A program made the translations under genes and the position numbers. Of a stretch of 64,000 nt of DNA, positions 55,699 through 63,731 are shown one piece after another. How positions within the stretch are numbered: the first letter of the stretch is position 1; every line of letters begins with the position of its first letter. Origin of the DNA: Cellulomonas cellasea (GTDB lineage: Bacteria; Actinomycetota; Actinomycetes; Actinomycetales; Cellulomonadaceae); the NCBI RefSeq assembly GCF_030372105.1, contig NZ_JAUDBQ010000002.1, positions 186,001 to 250,000 of the forward strand, read 5' to 3'. The notes beneath the pieces were generated by a model. That model was not told the origin of the DNA. It did not search any database and was given only the letters and a program-made list of their open reading frames with translations.

Positions 55699-55904
55699 CT
55701 GCCCATCCTCGCATCGCGCCTCGTCGCACGCGGACCCGGCGCCGCGCCGCGGGACGACGGCCCGGCCACCGGTCGCCGCGCGCAGTCGCCGTGCGTAGCG
55801 TGGTGGGGTCCATTCGGACACGGGTGGACGAGCCGAGAGCGCGGCCTCGGACCCTGCGGTTGTCCCGGCGGCCTCGGCTCCCGCACTCCTGAGGAGGCCG
55901 GCTG

Positions 55905-56543
55905 ATGAGCACCCCGATGGACCCCCACGACCAGCCACCCGCCTACCGGCCAGAGCCCCACGGCTCCAGCGCGGCGCGCATCGGCGACGCGGTGGTGGAG
56001 CGCGAGCGGGAGCGGTTCGGCGGCGTCAAGGTGGGCTCCGCGTTCTTCGGATGGCTCACCGCGACGGGCACGGTCGTGCTGCTGACCGCCATCGTGGCGG
56101 CGGTGGGCATCGCGATCGGCGCGGCCAGCAACACCGACATCGACGCGGCGACGGACCAGGCCGCCGCCGATCCGACGACCGTCGGGATCGTCTCCGGCAT
56201 CCTCCTGCTGCTGGTCGTCCTGGTGGCCTACTACTGCGGCGGGTACGTGGCCGGGCGGATGGCGCGCTTCAACGGCGCGCGGCAGGGCGTCGCCGTGTGG
56301 CTGTGGGCCGTGGTGCTGTCGGTGGCGGTGGCCGTCCTCACGGCGATCGCCGGCGCCCGCTACAACGTGCTGGCGGAGCTGAATGGCGTTCCGACGGTGC
56401 CACTGGACGAGGGCTCCCTCACGTTCGCGGGGGTGGTCGCACTGGTCGTGATCGCGGTGGCGAGCCTGGTGGGCTCGGTGCTGGGCGGCATGGGAGGCAT
56501 GCGGTTCCACCGCAGGGTGGACCGGTTCGGCTTCAGCCGCTGA
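55905..56543 (+). CDS. YrzE-like (TIGR04086-type) membrane protein
   Basis: A 212-residue protein: a Pro/Glu-rich cytoplasmic N-terminus of about 45 residues and four membrane helices (LTATGTVVLLTAIVAAVG, GIVSGILLLLVVLVAYYCGG, GVAVWLWAVVLSVAVAVL, FAGVVALVVIAVASLVGSVL). GAGGAGG lies 8 nt before the ATG. The family is common and unassigned. It is divergent from the P-ATPase and its stop lies just before the CstR operator. Confidence 0.75.
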   Translation: MSTPMDPHDQPPAYRPEPHGSSAARIGDAVVERERERFGGVKVGSAFFGWLTATGTVVLLTAIVAAVGIAIGAASNTDIDAATDQAAADPTTVGIVSGILLLLVVLVAYYCGGYVAGRMARFNGARQGVAVWLWAVVLSVAVAVLTAIAGARYNVLAELNGVPTVPLDEGSLTFAGVVALVVIAVASLVGSVLGGMGGMRFHRRVDRFGFSR

Positions 56544-56549
56544 CCAACC

Positions 56550-56567
56550 TATACCCCCGGGGGTATA
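56550..56567. promoter_or_regulatory. CstR/CsoR-type operator O1 over the promoter of the sulfur operon
   Basis: TATACCCCCGGGGGTATA is an 18-bp perfect palindrome of the CsoR/CstR operator class (A-T flanks, GC centre). It overlaps a -10-like TATAGT at 56566-56571, and the CoA-disulfide reductase GTG lies just seven bases past that box, so transcription may start on the start codon. A CstR-type repressor is encoded at the end of the same operon. Confidence 0.85.
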
Positions 56568-56577
56568 TAGTCGGGGT

Positions 56578-58371
56578 GTGGACCAGCACCTGACCCCCCG
56601 CACCACCCCCGTCACCGACGGCGCCGCCGCCCGCCGGATCGTCATCGTCGGCGGTGTCGCTGGCGGCATGAGCGCCGCCGCCCGCGCCCGCCGCAACGAC
56701 GAGCGCGCCGAGATCATCGTGCTCGAGAAGTCTGAGCACGTGTCGTTCGCGAACTGCGGCCTGCCGTACCACCTGTCCGGCGAGATCGAGCGCCGCGACG
56801 ACCTGCTGCTGCACACGCCCCAGTCGCTCGCGCGCGCCCTCGACCTCGACGTCCGGACCCGCCACGAGGTCGTGGCCGTGGACCCCGCGGCCCAGGCCGT
56901 CACCGTCCGCGGCCCGCACGGCGAGCACCAGATCGGCTACGACGCGCTGCTGCTCGCGCCGGGCGGCGTCGCCGTGCGGCCCCCGATCGACGGCCTCGAC
57001 CACCCCGCCGTGCACACCCTGCGGACCATCCCGGACGTCGACGCGCTGCGCGCCGAGGTCGACCGGATCACCTCCGCGCAGACCCCGGGCGCCGCCCCGC
57101 GCGCCGTCGTGGTGGGCGCCGGGTTCATTGGCCTCGAGGCTGTGGAGGCGCTCACCGCACGCGGGGTGCGCGTCGACCTGGTGGAACTGGCCGACCAGGT
57201 GCTGCCCCCGCTCGACGCCGAGCTCGCGCCGCTGCTGGCCGACGAGCTCGCGGATCACGGCGTCGGCCTGCACCTCGGCGTCTCGGCCCAGTCGGTCCAC
57301 CCCGCCGCCGACAGCCACCGCGTCACCGTGGCCCTGTCCGACGGCACGCGGCTCGCCGCCGACCTCGTCGTGGTCAACGTCGGGGTGCGCCCCGCCGGCG
57401 ACCTCGCCCGCGAGGCGGGCCTCGACACCGGCCCCACCGGCGCCATCACAGTCGACGCGGACCAGCGCACCTCCGACCCGCACATCTGGGCCGTGGGCGA
57501 CGCGGTCGAGGTGGTGCACGCCGTCACCGGCGCCGTCGGGCCCGTCCCGCTGGCCGGCCCGGCCAACCGCCAAGGCCGCCGCGCCGCCGACTCCATGACC
57601 GGGCGCCGCACCACCCCGCAGGCCACAGTGCTCGGAACCGCCATCGTGCGCGTCTTCGGCCTCACCGCAGCCGTCACCGGCGCCAGCCAGGCCACGCTGC
57701 GCCAGGCGGGCATCGCGCATGAGGTGGTGCACCTGCACCCCGCGCACCACGCCGGCTACTACCCCGGCGCCGAGACGATGCACCTGACGGCGTCCTTCGC
57801 GCCCGACGGCCGCCTGCTGGGCGCCCAGGCCGTGGGCCGGTCCGGGGTGGACAAGCGCATCGACGTGCTCGCCACCGCGCTGCGCGCCGAGATGACAGCA
57901 GACGACCTGGCCGAGCTCGAGCTCGCCTACGCCCCGCCGTACGGCTCCGCCAAGGACCCGGTGAACATGCTGGGATTCGTGGCGCAGAACGTGCTCAGCG
58001 GCGCCATGCCGCAGTGGCAGGCCTGGGACCTCGACGAGGCGCTGCGCACCAGCCTGGTGCTGGACGTGCGCTCCGCCGCGGAGTTCGCGGCCGGCCACCT
58101 GGACGGCGCCCTGAACATCCCGCACACCGAGCTGCGCGCCCGCCTGGACGAGGTGCTCGAGGCCGCCGACGGCCGCCCGGTGAAGGTGCACTGCGCCAGC
58201 GGCGTCCGCTCCTACCTGGCCACCCGCATCCTGCTGGCGCATGGCGTGGACGCCAGCAACCTCTCGGGAGGCTGGCTCACGCTCGAGGCGGCCCGCCGAT
58301 CCGCGGCGCCCCTTCCCCCGCGCGTGCCCACGACCCGCGTGACCAACGACCCGGAGGAGATCCCCGCATGA
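56578..58371 (+). CDS. FAD-dependent CoA-disulfide reductase fused to rhodanese domain
   Basis: A 597-residue two-domain enzyme of the CoADR-RHD type, which reduces CoA-persulfides or CoA disulfide and handles sulfane sulfur. The FAD motif IVGGVAGGMSAA (about 23-34), active-site Cys60 in SFANCGLPY, NAD(P) motif VVGAGFIGLEAVEAL, and a C-terminal rhodanese domain with the persulfide-carrying Cys539 in CASGVR are visible. GTG 56578 lies right after the operator, with no clear Shine-Dalgarno. The stop overlaps the rhodanese gene (ATGA). Confidence 0.93.
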   Translation: MDQHLTPRTTPVTDGAAARRIVIVGGVAGGMSAAARARRNDERAEIIVLEKSEHVSFANCGLPYHLSGEIERRDDLLLHTPQSLARALDLDVRTRHEVVAVDPAAQAVTVRGPHGEHQIGYDALLLAPGGVAVRPPIDGLDHPAVHTLRTIPDVDALRAEVDRITSAQTPGAAPRAVVVGAGFIGLEAVEALTARGVRVDLVELADQVLPPLDAELAPLLADELADHGVGLHLGVSAQSVHPAADSHRVTVALSDGTRLAADLVVVNVGVRPAGDLAREAGLDTGPTGAITVDADQRTSDPHIWAVGDAVEVVHAVTGAVGPVPLAGPANRQGRRAADSMTGRRTTPQATVLGTAIVRVFGLTAAVTGASQATLRQAGIAHEVVHLHPAHHAGYYPGAETMHLTASFAPDGRLLGAQAVGRSGVDKRIDVLATALRAEMTADDLAELELAYAPPYGSAKDPVNMLGFVAQNVLSGAMPQWQAWDLDEALRTSLVLDVRSAAEFAAGHLDGALNIPHTELRARLDEVLEAADGRPVKVHCASGVRSYLATRILLAHGVDASNLSGGWLTLEAARRSAAPLPPRVPTTRVTNDPEEIPA

Positions 58372-58748
58372 GCACCACCCCCACGCCGTCCCTCGGCGAC
58401 CGCATGCGCAGGCTGCTGGGCCGCGGCCAGGACGACGGGCGGCTGCGCGCGACAGTGGACGCCGCCCGGGCGCTCGAGCTCGTGCGAGACGGCGCGTCGC
58501 TGGTCGACGTCCGCGAGCGCGGCGAGTGGCGTGCCGGCCACGCCCCGCAGGCCGTGCACATCCCCCTGGCCGAGATCGACAAGGCCGCGCAACGCGTCGC
58601 CAAGGGCCGGCCCGTCGTCGTGATGTGCGCCAGCGGGATGCGCTCGCGCACCGGCGCGAAGCGGCTGCGCGCCCTCGGCCTGGACGCGACGAGTCTCTCG
58701 GGCGGCATCGGCGCCTGGCAGGCCGCGGGCGGCGCCGTGCGGCGCTGA
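58368..58748 (+). CDS. single-domain rhodanese
   Basis: A 126-residue sulfurtransferase: short basic N-terminus, LVDVRERGEWRAGHAPQAVHIPL, active Cys87 in VMCASGMRS, and LSGGIGAWQAAGG. It overlaps the CoADR-RHD gene by 4 bp. In the operon it probably moves sulfane sulfur between low-molecular-weight persulfides and the reductase. Confidence 0.93.
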   Translation: MSTTPTPSLGDRMRRLLGRGQDDGRLRATVDAARALELVRDGASLVDVRERGEWRAGHAPQAVHIPLAEIDKAAQRVAKGRPVVVMCASGMRSRTGAKRLRALGLDATSLSGGIGAWQAAGGAVRR

Positions 58749-58796
58749 CTCCCCCACACCTCACCACCACACCCACCCCGTTTGAAGGAGTTCCCC

Positions 58797-58916
58797 ATGT
58801 GCTTCCCCGTTCCCTGCGCCACCTGCGGCAAGACGACCTGGGACGGCTGCGGCCTGCATGTCGACGACGTGATGTCGCAGGTCGCCGCCGATCAGCGGTG
58901 CACGTGCCGCCGCTGA
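58797..58916 (+). CDS. 39-residue cysteine-rich small protein
   Basis: A very short gene with GAAGGAG 6 nt before its ATG. The sequence has six cysteines (MCFPVPCATCGKTTWDGCG then QRCTC), in a CxxC and a CTC pair that could bind zinc or carry persulfide. Related tiny Cys-rich proteins occur beside rhodaneses in actinobacteria as far as I recall. Position inside the operon argues for a sulfur-handling role, which is inference. Confidence 0.75.
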   Translation: MCFPVPCATCGKTTWDGCGLHVDDVMSQVAADQRCTCRR

Positions 58917-58966
58917 GCAGCGCCCACGACAAGGCGGCGCCGGGCCCTGCCGCGGCGCCACCCACC

Positions 58967-58984
58967 GATACCCAGCGGGGTATC
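58967..58984. promoter_or_regulatory. CstR/CsoR-type operator O2 before the repressor gene
   Basis: GATACCCAGCGGGGTATC has perfect 7-bp arms GATACCC/GGGTATC around an AGCG centre, the same design as O1 at 56550-56567. It lies 30 bp before the repressor ATG; TATCGT at 58981-58986 could be its -10 box. This suggests autoregulation from an internal promoter. Confidence 0.8.
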
Positions 58985-59014
58985 GTGCCCAGCAGTCACC
59001 GAGGAGGAACCGGC

Positions 59015-59281
59015 ATGGAGCTCGACAGGGACGAGATGGCCAAGGTCAGCAACCGGCTCAAGCGCGCCCAAGGGCAGCTCAACGCCGTGGTGCGGATGCT
59101 CGACGAGGGCCGGGACTGCGAGGACGTCGTCACCCAGCTCTCGGCCGTGTCCCGCGCCCTGGACCGCGCCGGGTTCGCGATCATCGCCTCGGGCATGCGG
59201 CAGTGCATGACGAAGTCCGACGAGGGCGAGCAGACGCTGGACGTGCAGAAGCTCGAGAAGCTCTTCCTCTCGCTGGCCTGA
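59015..59281 (+). CDS. cstR: CstR-type (CsoR family) persulfide-sensing repressor
   Basis: An 88-residue all-helical CsoR/RcnR-family repressor: LKRAQGQLNAVVRMLDEGRDCEDVV, then IIASGMRQCM. Cys35 and Cys64 are 29 apart, as in CstR and CsoR. The copper ligand histidine four residues before the second Cys in CsoR is Gly60 here, which points to persulfide sensing (CstR) rather than copper. GAGGAGG lies just before the ATG. Operators of matching symmetry lie before the operon and before this gene. Confidence 0.9.
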   Translation: MELDRDEMAKVSNRLKRAQGQLNAVVRMLDEGRDCEDVVTQLSAVSRALDRAGFAIIASGMRQCMTKSDEGEQTLDVQKLEKLFLSLA

Positions 59282-59288
59282 CTGCGCC

Positions 59289-60413
59289 CTAGGCCCGCTC
59301 GAGCAGGGTCAGCACCTCGTAGTGCGCCGTCTGGGGAAACATGTCGAGCACCTGCGCCTGGCGTGGGCGCAGCGACGGCATCAACGCGAGGTCGCGGGCC
59401 AGCGACCCCGCATGGCAGCTCGAGTACACGACGTGCCGCGCCGAGGACTCCTCGAGCCAGCGGCTGAGGTCCTCGCCGAGCCCGCGCCGGGGCGGGTTCA
59501 CCACGACCAGGTCGGGCACCCGCTCAGCCGCGAGCGCGAACGCCGTCGCGTCGCCGGCCTCGAACGTCACTCGGCCCAGGCCGGCCTCCTCCGCGCTGAG
59601 CCGCGCGCTCGCCACCGCCTCCACGCTGGTCTCGATGCCGACCACCTCGCGCTCGGGCTCGGCGACGTGCAGCGCGAAACCGCCGACCCCGCAGTACAGG
59701 TCCCACACCGAGGCGGGCGACTTCTCGGCCACCCAGGCGGCGGCCTGCCGGTAGAGCGCCGCGGCGACGCCGGTGTTCGTCTGGAAGAAGCTCTGCGGGC
59801 GCAGGTGCAGGTCGACGCCGCCCAGGCGCATCCGCAGCGTCTGCTGCTCGGTGAGCACGATCTCCCGCTCACCCTCGACCGTCGCCTTGTGCTCGGGGTG
59901 CAGGTTCACGGACACGACCGCCAGCCGCGGCAACGCCGACCGCAACCACGGCAGGTGCTTGCGGATCCGGGCGACGGACTCCTGCGACCGCAACACCAGC
60001 CGCAGCATGAGCTCGCCGTCGGGCGACTCGGTGACCAGCAGATACTTCAGCTCGCCGGTGCGCTGCGGCACGCTGTACGGCGCGATCGCGGCGCGCGCCA
60101 CGAACTCGGCCAGCACCGGGAACGCCGCCCGCAGTCCCGGGGTGTAGAGCCCGCACAAGCGCAGGTCCACCCCGCGCCCGTCGGCGTCGAGGATGCCCAG
60201 CGTCGGCTCGTGCGCGTCGCCGCCCACCACCAGCTTCGCCTTGTTGCGGAAGCCCGACTCGGGGCTGGCGACCGGGGGCAGCCACTGCAAGCCCTCGGGG
60301 CGCCCGAGGGCGAGGTCGGCGTGGCGCTGCTTGCCCGCGAGCTGCTCGGCGTACGGCTGCCCCATCAACGTGCAGGAGCGGCACTGCGCTGCGGCGAAGT
60401 ACGAGCAGTGCAT
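59289..60413 (-). CDS. rlmC: 23S rRNA (uracil-747-C5)-methyltransferase RlmC
   Basis: SAM- and [4Fe-4S]-dependent rRNA methyltransferase. The 374 residues begin MHCSYFAAAQCRSCTLM with three cluster cysteines and a fourth in LRLCGLY (about 87), the RlmC/RumB pattern. SAM motif DLYCGVGGFALHVA, VVNPPRRGLG and the catalytic Cys in VYSSCHAGSL follow. Convergent with cstR; 7 bp separate the stops. Confidence 0.94.
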   Translation of the reverse strand: MHCSYFAAAQCRSCTLMGQPYAEQLAGKQRHADLALGRPEGLQWLPPVASPESGFRNKAKLVVGGDAHEPTLGILDADGRGVDLRLCGLYTPGLRAAFPVLAEFVARAAIAPYSVPQRTGELKYLLVTESPDGELMLRLVLRSQESVARIRKHLPWLRSALPRLAVVSVNLHPEHKATVEGEREIVLTEQQTLRMRLGGVDLHLRPQSFFQTNTGVAAALYRQAAAWVAEKSPASVWDLYCGVGGFALHVAEPEREVVGIETSVEAVASARLSAEEAGLGRVTFEAGDATAFALAAERVPDLVVVNPPRRGLGEDLSRWLEESSARHVVYSSCHAGSLARDLALMPSLRPRQAQVLDMFPQTAHYEVLTLLERA

Positions 60414-60423
60414 GGGCGCGAGC

Positions 60424-61161
60424 CTACGTGACGGACCCGGGAGCCCTGGACGGCTCCGCCAGCCGCCCGACGAGCGTGAACGGGGCGCTCACCAAGCCGC
60501 GCGGGGTCCGCACTGCGTACCGGGTGCGCCCACGCTTCTCGATGACCCCGACCAGGCCCGCGTACTTGCCGCCTCCGAGCAGCCGCACCCGCTCCCCCGG
60601 TTCCAGGTCGACGGCGCCGCCCGGCGCGCCCACGCGCGCGCCAGAGCCGCCGTGGCGCGCCGCGGCCCGGACATGCGCCAACTCCGCCACGTACGCCGGG
60701 TGCATCGGCGCCGGCTGGCCCCGCAGCGTCCACGTGTACAACGCGTCCAGGTCCAGCGTCGGCGAGCACGTCGGGCAGGTCCGCACCCGCACCGGCCGCC
60801 GGTGCACGCTCATGCGATGCCCCGCCGGGCACACCCCCACCCACGGCCCCTCGACCTTCGGTGCGTCGGACGGCACACACCGCTCGCCGCTGCCGCCGAT
60901 CCGCACAGCCGTCGCCCGCCACACCGCGTCATGCCCGTGCCCCGGCCCCACGAGCGCGTGGGCGATCTCATGCAGCACCGTGTCGCGGACCTGCTCCACC
61001 GAGTGCAGCGCCGTCAGCTCACGCGACAGCCCGATCTCGCGCCGCCCCGCCCGGCACACCCCGGCCCGCGTCTTGGCCCGGTCGAGCACCAGGGTCCAGC
61101 GCTTCAGTCCGTGCTCCGCCATCAGGCCCCGCGCCATGCGCTGGGCCTCCATCAGGTCCAC
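60424..61161 (-). CDS. SprT-like zinc metallopeptidase-fold protein
   Basis: A 245-residue protein with the zinc site VLHEIAHALVGPGHGHDAVW near residue 65, then CPAGHRMSVHRRP and CPTC zinc-ribbon cysteines, and a C-terminal beta domain (ERVRLLGGGKYAGLVGVIEKRGRTRYAV). SprT-like proteins include DNA-protein crosslink proteases, but the bacterial role is unproven. Start GTG 61161. It precedes rlmC by 10 bp in the same direction. Confidence 0.85.
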   Translation of the reverse strand: MDLMEAQRMARGLMAEHGLKRWTLVLDRAKTRAGVCRAGRREIGLSRELTALHSVEQVRDTVLHEIAHALVGPGHGHDAVWRATAVRIGGSGERCVPSDAPKVEGPWVGVCPAGHRMSVHRRPVRVRTCPTCSPTLDLDALYTWTLRGQPAPMHPAYVAELAHVRAAARHGGSGARVGAPGGAVDLEPGERVRLLGGGKYAGLVGVIEKRGRTRYAVRTPRGLVSAPFTLVGRLAEPSRAPGSVT

Positions 61162-61168
61162 CCCGCCC

Positions 61169-62860
61169 TCAGAGCGTCGGGATGACCTGCTCGCGCACCT
61201 GCTTGCGGAGCACCTTGCCGAGCATCGAACGGGGCGTGTCCTGGATCTGCACCACGCGGCGCGGCACCTTGTAGGCGGCCAGCCGCTCGCGGCAGAACGC
61301 CCGCAGCGCCTCCTCGTCGAGCGCGACGCCCGGCTCCAGCTCGACAGCCGCGACGACCATCTCGCCGCCCCGCTCGAGCGGCTTGCCGATCACCGCGACG
61401 TCCGCGACGTCCGGGTGCAGCCGCAGCACGGCCTCCACCTCGGACGGGGAGACGTTGAAGCCGCCCGTGATGATGATCTCCTTGGCGCGGTCCACGATCG
61501 TCGTGAAGCCGTCCTCGTCCACCGTGACGATGTCGCCCGTGCGCAGCCACCCGCCGGGCAGCAGGGTCTTCGCCGTCTCCTCCGGGTTGTTCCAGTAGCC
61601 CTGGAACACCTGCGGCCCCTGCAGCAGCAGCTCGCCCGGCTCCCCCTGCGCCACGTCGACAGTCGGGTCGTTCACGTCGACGACGCGCATCGACGTCGAC
61701 GGGAACGGCACCCCGATGGTGCCCGTGCGGCGCGTCGGGTGGAACGGGTTGCCCAGGGCCACCGGCGAGGACTCCGTCATGCCGTATCCCTCGACCAGCA
61801 GGCCGCCGGACACCGACTCCCACAACTCCACGACGTGCGGCGGCAGGTTCATCGCGCCGGAGATGCAGTACTTGCACGAGCGCAGCGAGACGCCCTTCTC
61901 CTTCGCGGCCAACGCCGTCCGCTCATAGATGGGCGGCACCGCGCAGTACACCGTCGCCGGGGACTTCTTCATCGCGTCGAGGATGAGGTCCGGGTCGAAC
62001 TTCGGGAACAGCACGATCAGGGCCTGCTTGCGGATGCCGTACGTCAGGTACAGCGTCATCCCGAATGCGTGGAACATCGGCAGGATCGCGTAGAAGACCT
62101 CCTTGCGGAGCTCCGCGCCGTGCATCCACGCCTCGCCCTGGAGCGCGTTGGAGTACAGGTTGAAGTGCGTGAGCATCGCGCCCTTGGGCAGGCCCGTGGT
62201 GCCCGACGTGTACTGGATGGCGGCCAGGTCCTCCACGGCCGGGCGCGGGTGCGCGCCGTCGATCGGATCGGCGGAGAGCAGCTTCTCCCACGGGATGGTC
62301 CCCGGCGCCGGGGCCGTCAGCGCGTCGCGCGTCGCGCGCAGCTTCTTCACCGGCAGGCCCAGGGCCAGGCGCTTGACCGTCGGGAACGCCTTGAGCAGGT
62401 TCACCGAGACGATGTGGTCGATCTCCACATCGGCGGGGAACGCCTGGATCGCGGGGACTGCCTTGTCCCAGGCGATGACCACACGGGCCTGGTGGTCCTC
62501 GAAGAGGTGCCGCAGCTCGCGGGACGTGTAGAGCGGGTTGTGCTCCACAGCGATGGCGCCCAGCCGGAGCACCGCGTAGAACGCGATCACGTGCTGCGGG
62601 CAGTTCGGCAGCGCCAACGCCACCCGGTCCCCCGCCCGCACCCCGAGCTTGCGCAGCCCCTCCGCCGCGCGCGCCACCTGGTCGCCGAGCTCGGTGTACG
62701 TGGTGCGACGACCGAAGAACTCCAACGCCGGATGGCTCCCGCCCTCGGCCACCGAGCGCTCGAACAACGCCACGAGGGACTCGGTGGGCAGGTCGATCTC
62801 GGCCGGCACGCCCGGCTGGTAGTTCTTCACCCAGGGGTGCTGCTGGTCAGTCGTCGACAT
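61169..62860 (-). CDS. long-chain fatty-acid-CoA ligase (FadD-like)
   Basis: A 563-residue adenylating enzyme. Core motifs: QYTSGTTGLPKGAMLTHFN, FHAFGMTLYL, VEGYGMTESSP, LRTGDIVTVDEDGF, IVDRAKEIIITGGFNVSP and the catalytic Lys in GKVLRKQVREQ. The linker and length fit long-chain acyl-CoA synthetases for beta-oxidation or lipid synthesis. ATG 62860. It stands alone upstream of the SprT-like gene. Confidence 0.92.
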   Translation of the reverse strand: MSTTDQQHPWVKNYQPGVPAEIDLPTESLVALFERSVAEGGSHPALEFFGRRTTYTELGDQVARAAEGLRKLGVRAGDRVALALPNCPQHVIAFYAVLRLGAIAVEHNPLYTSRELRHLFEDHQARVVIAWDKAVPAIQAFPADVEIDHIVSVNLLKAFPTVKRLALGLPVKKLRATRDALTAPAPGTIPWEKLLSADPIDGAHPRPAVEDLAAIQYTSGTTGLPKGAMLTHFNLYSNALQGEAWMHGAELRKEVFYAILPMFHAFGMTLYLTYGIRKQALIVLFPKFDPDLILDAMKKSPATVYCAVPPIYERTALAAKEKGVSLRSCKYCISGAMNLPPHVVELWESVSGGLLVEGYGMTESSPVALGNPFHPTRRTGTIGVPFPSTSMRVVDVNDPTVDVAQGEPGELLLQGPQVFQGYWNNPEETAKTLLPGGWLRTGDIVTVDEDGFTTIVDRAKEIIITGGFNVSPSEVEAVLRLHPDVADVAVIGKPLERGGEMVVAAVELEPGVALDEEALRAFCRERLAAYKVPRRVVQIQDTPRSMLGKVLRKQVREQVIPTL

Positions 62861-62940
62861 GCGGCCATTGTCTCGCGCGCCGCTGGGCGCCTGTGCTCAA
62901 CTCGGGGCTCGACTGCGCCACATCACCCGCATCCAGGGGT

Positions 62941-63633
62941 CTAGGGCACTGCGAGCAGGACCTCGTGCCCAGTGGGCGACGCCTCGGCGTCCGTCACCAG
63001 GCCCGGTGTGCCGCAGACGATCACGTCGGCCCGCTCCCACGGCCGGTCGTCGGCGAGGAACGGCAGCTCCTGGGCCATCCAGCCGTGCCAGAACTCGATG
63101 CTGGCCGCCTCGTCGCCGTTCACGCCCTGCGCGATGTCGCGGGCGATGCCCCGGCGCTCCGCCTCGGCGGCGTCGGACTGCACCCACACGGCCGCGTCCA
63201 GCAGCCCGGTGAGCGCGCGCTGGCTGGCGCCGACGCCCTCGACGATCACGAGGTCGAGCCCGGCGGGGACCTCGATGGCGCCGTCGCGCCCATGCGCCGG
63301 CCAGGCGGGCGGTTGGTAGGAGACGGCGAGCCCGCGGCGCAGCGGCTCGAGCACCCCGCTGACGAGCAGTGGCGCCCAGCCGAAGAACGACTCGTTCCAA
63401 GCCACGTCGTCGGTGTGGACGATGGCCGAGGCGGGGACGGCGGCGTTCATGCGTGCCGCGAGGGTCGTCTTGCCGCCAGCGCTGCGGCCGTCGACCGCGA
63501 CGATCCTCGGCCTGCCGGTGGGGGCGCCCCGAGTGGCGCCGAGCAGGCGCAGCAGGTCGTCGGTCGAGGCTGCGGTCCAGGGCGCGGCGACGGGCTCGCC
63601 CGCGTGCGGGGTCAGGGTCACGGTCACGCCCAC
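62941..63633 (-). CDS. P-loop NTPase, uridine-kinase-like
   Basis: A 230-residue kinase-fold protein with Walker A GRSAGGKTTLA near residue 47, HTDDVAWNESFFGW (the substrate-binding DD motif of uridine kinases), and VIVEGVGASQRALTG with a Walker B-like end. Substrate uncertain. The start is GTG 63633; a second GTG at 63627 is possible. A terminator lies before its promoter, so it is separate from the SDR gene. Confidence 0.8.
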   Translation of the reverse strand: MGVTVTLTPHAGEPVAAPWTAASTDDLLRLLGATRGAPTGRPRIVAVDGRSAGGKTTLAARMNAAVPASAIVHTDDVAWNESFFGWAPLLVSGVLEPLRRGLAVSYQPPAWPAHGRDGAIEVPAGLDLVIVEGVGASQRALTGLLDAAVWVQSDAAEAERRGIARDIAQGVNGDEAASIEFWHGWMAQELPFLADDRPWERADVIVCGTPGLVTDAEASPTGHEVLLAVP

Positions 63634-63670
63634 AGCATGCCGCCCGACAGGCCAGCGCGGGTGGGAAACC

Positions 63671-63719
63671 GGCCGGTGTGAAACCGGCCCCGGCTGGAGG
63701 TGGGGTGGGCCCAGCCGGG
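63671..63719 (-). terminator. stem-loops after the SDR gene
   Basis: CCCGGCTGG at 63689-63697 pairs with CCAGCCGGG at 63711-63719, and just beyond it GGCCGGT-GTGAA-ACCGGCC at 63671-63689 forms a second hairpin. Both follow the SDR stop (63732) on the minus strand. No T-run, so rated on stem and position. Confidence 0.6.
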
Positions 63720-63731
63720 ACCGGAAGCTCG

